Program-made: the position numbers and the translations under genes | Assembly: GCA_900143635.1 (NCBI GenBank) | Contig: FREY01000010.1 | Coordinates: 1-64,000 of the forward strand | DNA from: Rhodobacteraceae bacterium Alg231-04 | Lineage (GTDB): Bacteria; Pseudomonadota; Alphaproteobacteria; Rhodobacterales; Rhodobacteraceae | Length of the DNA: 64,000 nucleotides | Direction: 5' to 3' | Notes under the pieces: model-generated | What the model was told of the DNA's origin: nothing | Seen by the model: only the letters and a program-made list of their open reading frames with translations | Databases searched by the model: none | Shown: piece after piece, positions 9,244 to 17,278 of the stretch | Position numbering within the stretch: the first letter of the stretch is position 1 | How the letters are laid out: each line of letters opens with the position of its first letter

Positions 9244-9881
9244 ATGGTGCGTTCTTTATCCTTGGGTCTAACGCTTTTTTTCTGGCAGCATGTGAGCCCG
9301 AGTCATTTGAAGAAGAAAAGCCGCTAATCTCTATGCCGCCGACAGGAACTGTCGAGGCCGCGAGTCTTGTTTCAGCCTTCAACCAAACTTGCCAGCCTCA
9401 CTTTCCGGACAATGAGGCAATTGTCGCCGCTTTCAAAAAAACAGGTTACTCCACCGTTGAAGAACCGAGTGACAATTTCGAGAAGGATTTCTGGCGATTT
9501 TCAAGTAAGAACAGAAGTATTTCAGGAACTTCTGGAAATTCGATACTATGGTGGCATGGTGCTCACAGCGGAGGAGCCGATCCATTTCAATTTTGCCAGA
9601 TTGAGGCAGAGCTATCCAACCCAGAGCAGGCCCACGCTGCCTTGGAGAAACTGGTGACGTCAGCTGGCGCAAAAGTTGTACTTTTCGTCGACGAAAAGGT
9701 CTCAGGCAGCCGCAACGGGACAGTGCAAAATTCCTTTGGGACCATCCGAGTCTCTTTTGAGCAATCACAATCCATTCATGGGCTCAACCAAGGGAAATTG
9801 TCCGAGAAATGTGGCGGATTAGAGAAATGCTTAGTATGGGGGCGAGCAAAGTTGAGTATTCAAACGGCGATACAACAGTGA
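9244..9881 (+). pseudogene. Putative lipoprotein of unknown function, frameshifted in a T7 run
   Basis: ATG 9244, with GGAG five bases upstream, begins MVRSLSLGLTLFF, a signal-peptide start. The frame then leaves the downstream reading frame at seven T's (9275-9281). With one extra T it reads on as TLFFLAACEPESFEEEKP, a classical lipobox (LAAC) followed by an acidic tether and a ~180-residue domain. As written, only the part from about 9285 is in the long frame (internal ATG 9333). The domain, with three further cysteines, is not one I recognise. This could be a sequencing error, a true mutation or slippage-based switching. The lipoprotein call is inference from the lipobox and ribosome site. 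Confidence 0.6.
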
Positions 9882-9957
9882 CGAGCTGAACTTTGACTCA
9901 AATATCTGAGATAAAGCGCAACTGAAATCAGGTATTACTTTTTCCATACTACGGAAC

Positions 9958-9975
9958 GGCGTTGTTGCAGAACTC
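9958..9975 (+). repeat. IS5-family left inverted repeat
   Basis: Eighteen bases GGCGTTGTTGCAGAACTC, perfectly complementary to the right end. The match extends two bases outward (AC before GGCG), which leaves the exact element boundary open by two bases. Confidence 0.9.
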
Positions 9976-10023
9976 TGACAGCTAAGGATTCACATCACGA
10001 ATCCATGCGGTTAGACGGGGCAA

Positions 10024-10956
10024 ATGAGCAAACCCGCACCTGCCCGCTACCGTACGACGAATTGGTCCAGCTACAACGATGCGCTCAGGAAGCGCGGCTC
10101 GCTTCTGATCTGGCTGGATAAAGAGATGACCTGGCTTGCGCCGCATGAAGGACGGCCAGGGCGCCCACCGGTCTTCTCGAACGCGGCGATCCAGTTCTGC
10201 CTGTCGATCAAGGTTCTGTTCAAGCTGCCCCTCCGGCAAACAGTCGGGATGGTCGCCAGCCTCTTGCACCTGGCGGGGCTGGACTGGCCCGTTCCTGATT
10301 TTTCTACGCTGTGTCGTCGACAGAAAGCACTGGCCGTCCAGATCCCGTATCGCCGCGCCGGTGGACCGCTGAACCTGCTGGTGGACAGCACCGGGATCAA
10401 GTTCCTTGGTGATGGCGAGTGGCAGGCCCGCAAGCACGGCGTTCAGGGGCGACGCCAATGGCGCAAAGTGCATCTTGCGATGGATGCTGCCACGTCTGAC
10501 ATCCGTGCTGTCGAGTTCACCCCCAGCCGCGACGGCGACAGCCCGGTCCTGCCGGAACTGCTCGATCAGATCCCGAAGGACGAAGAGATCAGCAGCGTGA
10601 CCGCAGACGGAGCCTATGATACGCGCCGTTGCCACTCGGCCATCATCGAGCGTGGTGCCGCTCCGATTATCCCTATCCGCAAGAATGGTCGGCCGTGGAA
10701 AGAGAACTGCCCGGCGGCACAGGTCAGAAACGAAACCTTGCGCGCCACCCGGCACTACGGCCGAGCCTTCTGGAAACGCTGGACGGGATACCACGCCCGG
10801 AGCCGGGTTGAGGCAAAGATGCGTTGTTTGAAAGCTTTCGGCGAGCGCATTTCTGCAAGAGACCCTGACCGCCAAACCGCCGAAATCCATATCCGCATCG
10901 CCCTCATCAACCGCTTCAATGCACTCGGCGTCGCCGAGATCGTCCGTGTCGCCTAA
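10024..10956 (+). CDS. IS5-family transposase
   Basis: A 310-residue DDE transposase of the IS903 group of IS5. The N-terminal third has the helical DNA-binding region (GRPGRPPVFSNAAIQFCLSI). The catalytic core follows: LLVDSTGIKF (first Asp), VTADGAYDTRRCH (second Asp) and YHARSRVEAKMRCLKAFG (catalytic Glu in the Y-x2-R-x-x-x-E arrangement). Length matches intact members of the group, with no frameshift. ATG at 10024 lies just inside the left inverted repeat. A long open frame on the opposite strand is an artefact of codon bias. Confidence 0.96.
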   Translation: MSKPAPARYRTTNWSSYNDALRKRGSLLIWLDKEMTWLAPHEGRPGRPPVFSNAAIQFCLSIKVLFKLPLRQTVGMVASLLHLAGLDWPVPDFSTLCRRQKALAVQIPYRRAGGPLNLLVDSTGIKFLGDGEWQARKHGVQGRRQWRKVHLAMDAATSDIRAVEFTPSRDGDSPVLPELLDQIPKDEEISSVTADGAYDTRRCHSAIIERGAAPIIPIRKNGRPWKENCPAAQVRNETLRATRHYGRAFWKRWTGYHARSRVEAKMRCLKAFGERISARDPDRQTAEIHIRIALINRFNALGVAEIVRVA

Positions 10957-10992
10957 GTTCAGAGGGGAAAGGGGTAGTCAGGCATCAAGAGG

Positions 10993-11010
10993 GAGTTCTG
11001 CAACAACGCC
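10993..11010 (-). repeat. IS5-family right inverted repeat
   Basis: Complement of the left 18-bp end. It directly abuts codon 19 of the interrupted acetyltransferase gene. Confidence 0.9.
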
Positions 11011-11067
11011 GTCGCCAAAGGCCAGCCGGTGAACGTCCAAAATGGCGTCGATATCATCATGTTTCAT
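11011..11067 (-). pseudogene. GNAT acetyltransferase (YjhQ-like position), first 19 codons only
   Basis: ATG 11067 on the minus strand begins MKHDDIDAILDVHRLAFGD, the usual opening of a GNAT N-acetyltransferase (DIDAILDVHRxAFG). AAGGAAA precedes the start, which lies nine bases after the stop of the yjhX-type gene, so the two formed an operon. The frame enters the IS5 inverted repeat and stops soon after. In E. coli the gene paired with yjhX is yjhQ, a putative acetyltransferase. Pairing here is inferred from order and the N-terminal sequence only. Confidence 0.65.
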
Positions 11068-11076
11068 TGGGTTTCC

Positions 11077-11334
11077 TTAAGTCTGGCTCATTTGGGCACG
11101 CACGGATGTGTTGCCCAGTTTCGTGATGCGGTACGGGCCGCCCTTGATGGATTTGATGAAGCGTTTCTCCTTGAGCCGCGTGAATACGACCAAGGTGCAG
11201 GCCGTGAAAACGAAGCCGTCGCGTGTAAAACACTGCACTGATTTGATTTTGCCGTTGTCGGCGCGCACGAATTTAATCTCGCCGCCTAAGGCGAGTTCAT
11301 GCAAAACACGTTGTTCGTGCTTTGAGATGTTCAT
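11077..11334 (-). CDS. yjhX: YjhX family toxin-like protein
   Basis: An 85-residue protein of full family length. It starts MNISKHEQRVLHELALGGEI and contains the characteristic stretches SVQCFTRDGFVFTACTL and LKEKRFIKSIKGGPYRIT. YjhX of E. coli is described as the toxin of the YjhX-YjhQ pair; many alphaproteobacterial homologues are annotated UPF0386. The gene is intact here while its downstream partner is destroyed by the IS5 element. Inverted repeats sit 37-102 bases upstream. Whether it is toxic in this organism is unknown. Confidence 0.85.
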   Translation of the reverse strand: MNISKHEQRVLHELALGGEIKFVRADNGKIKSVQCFTRDGFVFTACTLVVFTRLKEKRFIKSIKGGPYRITKLGNTSVRAQMSQT

Positions 11335-11370
11335 TGGGAAGTCTCGATCTTACGAAAGTACAGAAACAGG

Positions 11371-11394
11371 ACACTCAGCGTCGCGCGTGAGTGT
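11371..11394. promoter_or_regulatory. Inverted repeat upstream of yjhX (candidate operator)
   Basis: ACACTCA-N10-TGAGTGT, perfect 7-base arms, centred about 48 bases before the yjhX start codon. Toxin-antitoxin pairs commonly repress their own promoters, so an operator is plausible, but no protein is known to bind here. Confidence 0.4.
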
Positions 11395-11410
11395 GCCTAT
11401 CAATGTGGGT

Positions 11411-11436
11411 GTTCCTGAATTTGCGTCGCCAGGAAC
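11411..11436. promoter_or_regulatory. Second inverted repeat upstream of yjhX
   Basis: GTTCCTG-N12-CAGGAAC, perfect 7-base arms, 40 bases further upstream than the first repeat (measured start to start). It could be a second operator or the hairpin of a decayed element; the sequence alone does not decide. Confidence 0.35.
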
Positions 11437-12330
11437 GGGCGTTAGGCCCGGGACTCTTTCATAAAATCTCCATTGAGTGAGGCCACTGCCTCAGACACAG
11501 CGAGCAAATAGGCGTTCAATCGATTCGGGTCAATATGGGCAACGCAAATCTAATTTTCGCGCGGCAAAGCAGGCATTCGCTGCGTTACCTCATTTTCGGA
11601 GGTTTGGGCTCGAAGCCGCCGAATGCCGGTGCAGTAATCGCCCCGGCGCGAGCGCTTCGGAACCGGCCATAGGAGAAGTGGGGCAAACTCTTGAGCTTCG
11701 CCAGTTTTGCCCGATGCGCTGTCGTTCGTAGCCCAGAAACAGACCTCCCCGCCACAAGCGGCGAAAACTGTCTTCGAGCCCAGGGCAGCCATTGCCATTT
11801 CTCGCTGCGTGCGCTCGCAGCACGAAAATCGCCGCGACCGCATCATTTTCAGCGCCGCCGTGCGGCGTGAAGAGCGGCCTTTCGGTCGGGGTGCAGCGAG
11901 GTAGAATGCGGCAATCTACAGGTTGCGGACTCACCGGACTTTTGTTAACGCCGCCAATGCTAACGCAGAATATCATTGCGCTTGCAGCGAGGAATTTGCG
12001 GCGGCGCAGCGGATTTCACCGAACCGGACGATCACCAGTGTCGATCTCGCTAGATTCCAAACCGCCCATTCGCCGCGGCCGGATCCAACTATTGAGACGC
12101 GCACGAAGCCGTCTTTCATAGGAGCAACACCAACAGAGTATCGGCAATTTTTGACGCCAGCCCTCGGACCAGAGCTCCTCAAACAAAACTGCCCTGCCCA
12201 AGCATGATTTCTAACGGGCCGCATTCTCTCGGCTATTCCCAAGCAAAAAATGATGCCTTTTGATTTATTCCGTTCCAAATTGGGATATCAGAGAAGAATG
12301 CTCAGCACCTGAGTTTCAATCTGTCCCTTT
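11437..12330. repeat. Long gene-free region of decayed dispersed repeats
   Basis: No supportable gene was seen. The region carries motifs shared with other gaps: CGCTGCGTGCGCTCGCAGC followed by ACGAAAATCGCCGC (about 11801-11835, compare 23946-23980), GGAACCGGCCATAGGAGAAG (about 11659, compare 37034) and GGCAATCTACAGGTTGCGGA (about 11910, compare 24056). Open frames are short, overlap on both strands and lack ribosome sites. Confidence 0.6.
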
Positions 12331-12885
12331 CTAGACTTCCGCCTCTTGTGCCCGCTCATAAGTACCTGCTTTCAGGCGCAGACTGTCCTCCAGTACTGAT
12401 GCAAGCGCAGCAATACAGACAAGGAAGCCCGAGATCGGCACAATGGCGATGGCATATTTTTTTGGCATGTAGTTCGGATGGAACACAAACCGGCCGTCTT
12501 CCCAGGCAATATACCACATCTCCCAGTATTTTCCGCCCATCGTTGCGACCGCTTCCATCCCATAGATGATCATCACAACACCCAGCCCGCAAATGACAAG
12601 CGACCAAAACTGTTGGACCGCGAAGGCCACCTGCAGCGGCAACCAAGCATAGATCAGGTCCAGCGCGATGTGGTCCTTGTCACGGACGGTCAGAGCCAGC
12701 GCGAAGAAAACCAGCCAGATATTGCTGAGCACCGTCAACAGATCCCCCCAGACCGGTGGGTTTTCAAACACATAGCGCATGACAACCGAGTAGACGGTGA
12801 AAGCAACCATCAGGAACAGAAGCACAGAACAGAAGGCAGTCAATATCTTGCTTACTGCTGTGTCGATGAATTTCACGATGCCCAT
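12331..12885 (-). CDS. TRAP transporter small permease (DctQ type)
   Basis: A 184-residue membrane protein with four predicted helices (~14-36, 52-70, 88-112, 146-168), normal for DctQ. The VVMRYVFENPPVWGDLL stretch fits the family pattern (R-Y-x-F ... P-x-x-W-x-E/D). It forms the inner-membrane complex with DctM for Na+-coupled uptake of an organic acid delivered by the DctP protein. GGGAGA precedes ATG 12885 at 8 bases. It is the last gene of a P-M-Q operon; the usual order is P-Q-M. An 85-residue loop after helix three (WEMWYIAWEDGRFVF) is somewhat longer than usual. Substrate unknown. Confidence 0.93.
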   Translation of the reverse strand: MGIVKFIDTAVSKILTAFCSVLLFLMVAFTVYSVVMRYVFENPPVWGDLLTVLSNIWLVFFALALTVRDKDHIALDLIYAWLPLQVAFAVQQFWSLVICGLGVVMIIYGMEAVATMGGKYWEMWYIAWEDGRFVFHPNYMPKKYAIAIVPISGFLVCIAALASVLEDSLRLKAGTYERAQEAEV

Positions 12886-12949
12886 CTTTAGGGTCTCCCT
12901 TGAGTGGTCGCTGCGCGGCTGACGCGAATGATCTGCCTATGCGCCCGGT

Positions 12950-14239
12950 TCATTTCACGAACCCGAAGGCCTGCGGCAGGAACATGGTGAAGCCGGGTAC
13001 AACGATCAGCACAAACAACAGCACAAACAGCGCGGCGAGGTAGGGCAGCATCGCCACTGCGACTTTTTCCAGCCGCACATTTGCAATGGCACCAGCAGTA
13101 AAGAAGGCAACTCCAACCGGCGGCGTGACCGAACCGATCAGAAAGCCAACAACAACCACCAACGCGGCCTGTACGTCCGCGTAGCCTGCCTTGACCATCA
13201 CATCGACCAGAACTGGGCCGACAACGATGATATTGGCGGCTGAATCCATCACCATGCCCAGCAAGAAGATGAACAGTACCAGCACCAGTGCAAACAACAG
13301 CGGACTATACGTGTAGCTGAGCAGCCATTGCTCCAGATCATTGATTGCACCCAGAGAGGTCAACAGCCAGCTGAAGGGCCCCGCGGCGGCAATGATGATA
13401 AACACCATGGCAGAGTTACGGAAGGCACGGACAAAGGCACTTTTGCAATTGTCCCAGTTGATCGTGCGATAAACGAACAGACCAACAAACAGCGCAATGG
13501 TTGCAGTCAGCGCGCCGGCCTCAACAACACCCGCGATGCCGAACACAACCGATCCCACCAGCACCGCAGGAATGAGCAGCGCAAACGATGACTTGTAGCC
13601 AACGATAGCGATAGCCTTGAGGCTGAATGGCTCTTCGCTGCGCTCGAAATTGTGACGCTTGGCGATGATGTGGTTAATCACCATCAGGAGCGCGCCAATC
13701 ATGATGCCGGGCACGATACCACCCGCGAACAGGGCGCCGACTGAAACTCCGGCTGCATTCGCCAATACAATCATCATGATCGACGGCGGAATAATGCCGC
13801 CAATAGTGGAACTCACGGCGGTAATCGCAGCGGCAAAAGCCGGCGGATAGCCTGAGCGTTTCATGGCGGGCACCAGCAGGGAGCCGACGGTCGCCGTGTC
13901 GGCCACAACCGATCCGTTCATGCCCGCAAAGAACATGCTGACCAGCACATTGGCCTGCGCCATGCTGCCCCGCATCCGGCCGATCAGGCGCTGGCTCAGT
14001 TCTACCAGCCGGTCGGTGATGGTGGCGCTGGTCATCAGTTCTCCGGTGAGCATGAAGAATGGAATTGCCGTCAGCGGTACCGAGTCGATTGCGCTGAACA
14101 TCTGACTGGGAATGAGGATCATCGGCGCGGCATCAGTGATCAGAATGTAGACCACCGGGATCAGGATCAGGGTAAAGCCGACCGGTGCGCCCAGCATGAT
14201 CAGCATCACGAGGACAATCAGGAGCAGGATGCTTTCCAT
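12950..14239 (-). CDS. TRAP transporter large permease (DctM type)
   Basis: A 429-residue protein with about 12 membrane helices, full family length. Family features include GAPVGFTLILIP near the N-terminus, SSTIGGIIPPSIMMIVLAN in the middle and GSVTPPVGVAFFTAGAIA near the C-terminus (the ITPPxG repeat of DctM). It is the ion-coupled translocation subunit. ATG 14239 is preceded by AGGAAAG at 6 bases. It lies between the binding-protein gene (100 bases upstream, separated by a hairpin) and the small permease (64 bases downstream). Confidence 0.95.
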   Translation of the reverse strand: MESILLLIVLVMLIMLGAPVGFTLILIPVVYILITDAAPMILIPSQMFSAIDSVPLTAIPFFMLTGELMTSATITDRLVELSQRLIGRMRGSMAQANVLVSMFFAGMNGSVVADTATVGSLLVPAMKRSGYPPAFAAAITAVSSTIGGIIPPSIMMIVLANAAGVSVGALFAGGIVPGIMIGALLMVINHIIAKRHNFERSEEPFSLKAIAIVGYKSSFALLIPAVLVGSVVFGIAGVVEAGALTATIALFVGLFVYRTINWDNCKSAFVRAFRNSAMVFIIIAAAGPFSWLLTSLGAINDLEQWLLSYTYSPLLFALVLVLFIFLLGMVMDSAANIIVVGPVLVDVMVKAGYADVQAALVVVVGFLIGSVTPPVGVAFFTAGAIANVRLEKVAVAMLPYLAALFVLLFVLIVVPGFTMFLPQAFGFVK

Positions 14240-14288
14240 AAGGGCTTTCCTATTTCAGCCAGGGGAATGAACGATGCTGGACAGAGTG

Positions 14289-14317
14289 AGCGGCGCGAAA
14301 CTGAGCTACGCGCCGCT
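14289..14317 (-). terminator. Intercistronic hairpin after the TRAP binding-protein gene
   Basis: AGCGGCGCG / CGCGCCGCT, a perfect 9-bp stem with an 11-base loop, lies between dctP and dctM. There is no T-run, so it is more likely an mRNA 3'-end stabiliser or attenuator than a full terminator. It would let the binding protein be made in excess over the membrane subunits. Confidence 0.5.
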
Positions 14318-14339
14318 GTTGTTTTGGAACTGGAGGCGC

Positions 14340-15380
14340 TTAAAGCGCGCCTGCCTCTTTCAGCTGAGCGATAAAATCGGTCATGCCCTGTTCTTCGAGC
14401 ACGCGGATTGCAGTTTCGGGATCAAAGGTGCCCTTGGCGTTGATCCAGGCATCGATCGCCCCGGCGCGCCACTGCGCCAGTTCTTCCTCCGTCGGCACGT
14501 ACCATTCCTCGATTTCCGCTTTGATGGCCTCTTCGCCATCAGCGACCCACTGGCGGTCAAGCTCTTGAACACGCTGACCAAAGGCATCTGCCGCAGCATG
14601 CAGCCATTCGCGCTCCTGATCGCTCAGCGCATCATACTGGCGCTTGTCCATCGACAGCTGGTTGCCAGACCAGGAACCGCCGATCTGGGTGTAGTATTTC
14701 GCAACTTCGTGCAGCTTGGCGATGTGCTGCCATGGGGTGGCAACATACTGTCCGGACACAACGCCGGTCTGCAGGCCCTGATAGAGCTGGGTCCAGTCAT
14801 ATGGCACCGGCACCGCGCCCCAATTCTTGATCAGCGTGTATTCGATCGGGCTTTTGGTAACCCGCCATTTGATGCCTTCCATATCGGACGGCACATGCAC
14901 CGGGCGCAGGGCGTTTCCAAGCTGGCGGAAACCACCACTGGAATAGACCGTCAGACAGACATGACCGGCCTCTTCAGCAGCAATGTCACACTGTTTTTTG
15001 GCCAGCCAATCGGATGAAATGTGGTCCGCGTTCTCGATGTTTTTGAAGATGTAGGGCAGATCGAAAATGGACAGGGCGGTGCCAAAATTGCCGAAGTTGG
15101 CGGTGGAGCTGGTCCAGAGCTGCAGAAGGCCTTGGTTGGCCTGTTCGCCGCACGTCTGTTCGCCGCACAGTGAGCCGCGATAGTGCGGTTCGACGGTCAT
15201 CGCGCCACCGGAAACTTCCGCCAGAGTGGGGATCAAAGCCTGATCGATCGCATCGCCAATTGGCATGCCAAGCCGGCCAACCGTGCCCAGTTTCAGGACT
15301 GTTTCCGCCGTTGCTGACTGCGCGAAAATTGCCATTGCAGAGGCAAGGCAGAGCGCAGTTCCTAAGGACTTAATCTTCAT
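14340..15380 (-). CDS. TRAP transporter substrate-binding protein (DctP type)
   Basis: A 346-residue periplasmic binding protein. The start MKIKSLGTALCLASAMAIFA followed by QSATA^ET is a clear signal peptide. The mature part has DctP features (PHYRGSLCGEQ, KWRVTKSPIEYTLIKNWGAVPVP, GVVSGQYVATPWQH). I chose ATG 15380 because AGGAG lies 9 bases upstream. ATG 15389 overlaps that site, and longer frames would bury the signal peptide. It is the first gene of the P-M-Q operon and divergent from a MocR regulator. The Arg in KWRVTK and the Trp/Tyr content are consistent with a carboxylate ligand, which I cannot name. Confidence 0.93.
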   Translation of the reverse strand: MKIKSLGTALCLASAMAIFAQSATAETVLKLGTVGRLGMPIGDAIDQALIPTLAEVSGGAMTVEPHYRGSLCGEQTCGEQANQGLLQLWTSSTANFGNFGTALSIFDLPYIFKNIENADHISSDWLAKKQCDIAAEEAGHVCLTVYSSGGFRQLGNALRPVHVPSDMEGIKWRVTKSPIEYTLIKNWGAVPVPYDWTQLYQGLQTGVVSGQYVATPWQHIAKLHEVAKYYTQIGGSWSGNQLSMDKRQYDALSDQEREWLHAAADAFGQRVQELDRQWVADGEEAIKAEIEEWYVPTEEELAQWRAGAIDAWINAKGTFDPETAIRVLEEQGMTDFIAQLKEAGAL

Positions 15381-15431
15381 CGGTTCCATCTCCTGTTGGT
15401 ATCTTTTTCTTGCCTCGATCATTCCGGCCAA

Positions 15432-15453
15432 CTGTCCACTATGGAAGAGACAG
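15432..15453. promoter_or_regulatory. Inverted repeat in the TRAP/MocR divergent promoter region
   Basis: CTGTC-N12-GACAG lies between the divergent dctP and mocR-type starts. It is short and could be chance. It is listed because MocR regulators usually bind their own divergent intergenic region. Confidence 0.25.
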
Positions 15454-15490
15454 ATCGCTTGAAAGGGGCGGACAGACGAGAAAGCTCCTG

Positions 15491-17020
15491 ATGAGAAAGG
15501 GGGAATTATGGTATCGTCTGGTTGCCAAAGTCGGCGCAATGACAGGGAGCACTCCGTTGGATTCGACCACACCGCGTTTCGCGCAACTTCCTGAAAACTC
15601 CGGGCTTAGCCTGCGGGATCAGATCTGTGAATCGGTCAGCGCGGCCATTACCTCGGGTTCTTGGGCCCATGACCGTCCGCTGCCGTCCTGCCGGGAGCTC
15701 GGCGAACAGCTGGGGGTGTCGCGGACCACGGTTTTTGCGGCCTACAACCGGCTAATCGACCTGGATTTTCTTATCTCGCGCGACCGGTCAGGGTATTTCG
15801 TCAACCCGGACCTGGCAGCGCTGCAACAAGTCGTGCAGAAGGGATCCGCCACCCACAACAGGGCTGTGCCTTGTCCTGTCAGTTTCCAGCCAAACGAGCT
15901 CATGCCGGTGGTCAATCCGCTGGATTGGAGCACCTACCCCTATCCCTTTATTTACAATCAGATCGACCCGGATCTGTTTCCGGTAGACGGCTGGCGTGAA
16001 TGCACGCGGCAGATTCTGGGCCACAAACACACGCCGGTCTGGGCCAGCGACTCGGTGGAAAGCGACAGCCCGCAGCTGGTGCAGCAATTGCGCCAGAGGC
16101 TGCTGAGCACACGCGGCATCTATGCCGAAGAAGACGAGATCCTGATTACGCTGGGTTCGCAAAACGCCCTGTTCATTCTGGGTACGATCTTTTCACAAAA
16201 CCGCAAACCGATCGCGCTGGAGGACCCTGGGTTTTTCGGTGCACGAAACGCCTTTCGCCTGTCCGGAAATGAGCTGATAGGCGTGCCCATCGATGATCAG
16301 GGGCTTATACCTTCGGCGATCCCGACGGGTTGCCAAATGGTCTTCACCACCCCCAGCCATCAGTTCCCAACCATGGTAACGATGAGCCAACAACGACGCG
16401 AAGAATTGCTCCATGCTGCGGTCCGAAAAGACTTCCTCATCATCGAGGACGACTATGAGGCGGAGATGAATTACGTCGCCAATGCCTCTCCGTCACTGCG
16501 GTCAATGGATACGAATGCGCGCGTTATCTATGTGGGCAGTCTGTCCAAAACAGTCTCGCCCGGCATTCGCCTAGGCTTTATCGTGGCCCATCGTGACATC
16601 ATCCGCGAGGCCCGCGTTGCGCGCGGCGTGATGATGCGGCACCCGCCTACAATCGTGCAGGAGATTACTGCGCTGTTCTTCCAGCTGGGCCACTATGATG
16701 CCCATCTGCGCAACATCGAGCGGCGCTACAAAAAACGCTGGCATGCCATGAATTCTGCGCTGACCAAACATCTGGGGATGTTGCAACATACGCTGTCCGA
16801 GGGCGGGACGTCCTTTTGGCTGTCCGGGCCAGAAGGATTTGACGCAACCGAACTGGCAAGGCGATTGCGCCCCAAAGGCGTTCTGGTGGACCGTGGCCAG
16901 GACTATTACTTGAACTACAATGACAAGAGCAGTTTCAGACTGGGCTTTGCCTATGTTCCCATTGCCAAAATGGAAGCCGGACTAAAGATCATTGCCGATG
17001 AAGTCCGGACGCTGATGTAG
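15491..17020 (+). CDS. MocR-type transcriptional regulator (GntR HTH + aminotransferase domain)
   Basis: About 509 residues. The N-terminal winged helix of the GntR family (LRDQICESVSAAI, LPSCRELGEQLGVSRTTVFAAY) is joined by a linker to a fold-type I aminotransferase domain (~150-500). The PLP-binding lysine is in VGSLSKTVSPGIRLGF, and the Asp pairing with the PLP ring nitrogen in FLIIEDDYEAEM. Such proteins sense an amine, amino acid or PLP and control nearby catabolic genes. Candidate targets are the divergent TRAP operon and the downstream hydrolase and dehydrogenase. ATG 15491 was chosen; ATG 15539 is possible. Neither has a strong ribosome site. Confidence 0.9.
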   Translation: MRKGELWYRLVAKVGAMTGSTPLDSTTPRFAQLPENSGLSLRDQICESVSAAITSGSWAHDRPLPSCRELGEQLGVSRTTVFAAYNRLIDLDFLISRDRSGYFVNPDLAALQQVVQKGSATHNRAVPCPVSFQPNELMPVVNPLDWSTYPYPFIYNQIDPDLFPVDGWRECTRQILGHKHTPVWASDSVESDSPQLVQQLRQRLLSTRGIYAEEDEILITLGSQNALFILGTIFSQNRKPIALEDPGFFGARNAFRLSGNELIGVPIDDQGLIPSAIPTGCQMVFTTPSHQFPTMVTMSQQRREELLHAAVRKDFLIIEDDYEAEMNYVANASPSLRSMDTNARVIYVGSLSKTVSPGIRLGFIVAHRDIIREARVARGVMMRHPPTIVQEITALFFQLGHYDAHLRNIERRYKKRWHAMNSALTKHLGMLQHTLSEGGTSFWLSGPEGFDATELARRLRPKGVLVDRGQDYYLNYNDKSSFRLGFAYVPIAKMEAGLKIIADEVRTLM

Positions 17021-17278
17021 CCAGCTCTAACCTGGGCCGCCTTCCTTTTCGTCAAGACCCAACCAAAAAGGGGGTTGTCGCAGCGGGCGGCCGGACTCCG
17101 GCCAGCCCGCAGTTTGCATACGGCCAATCCGTGCAAAACTCAGCCTGCCAATCAACTGTCCTCTCGAAAGCCCGTACCTGTCTCTCGTCCGCAAGAGCGC
17201 TTTCTCGCTAATTTCTCTCAAGGATGCCGCAGCCGTCAGGCTTTGGCGTGTCACCACACAGCTCGAGGAATTGACCTA

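Larger units (their letters stand above)
9958..11010 (+). mobile_element. IS5-family insertion sequence, complete, about 1,053 bp
   Basis: The element is bounded by perfect 18-bp inverted repeats GGCGTTGTTGCAGAACTC (9958-9975 and complement 10993-11010) and contains one full-length transposase. Size and organisation fit the IS903 group of IS5. The flanks differ (CTACGGAAC on the left, GTCGCCAAA on the right), so no 9-bp target duplication is present. On the right it cuts a GNAT gene after 19 codons, and the rest of that gene is not on the left. A deletion or recombination therefore accompanied or followed insertion. Confidence 0.92.

Noticed and set aside
9982-10890. Open frame of 302 residues antisense to the IS5 transposase
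   Set aside because: No domain or ribosome site; the transposase on the other strand carries all catalytic motifs.
11437-12330. Several 60-130 residue open frames on both strands
   Set aside because: They overlap each other, lack ribosome sites and lie in sequence related to dispersed repeats found in other gaps.
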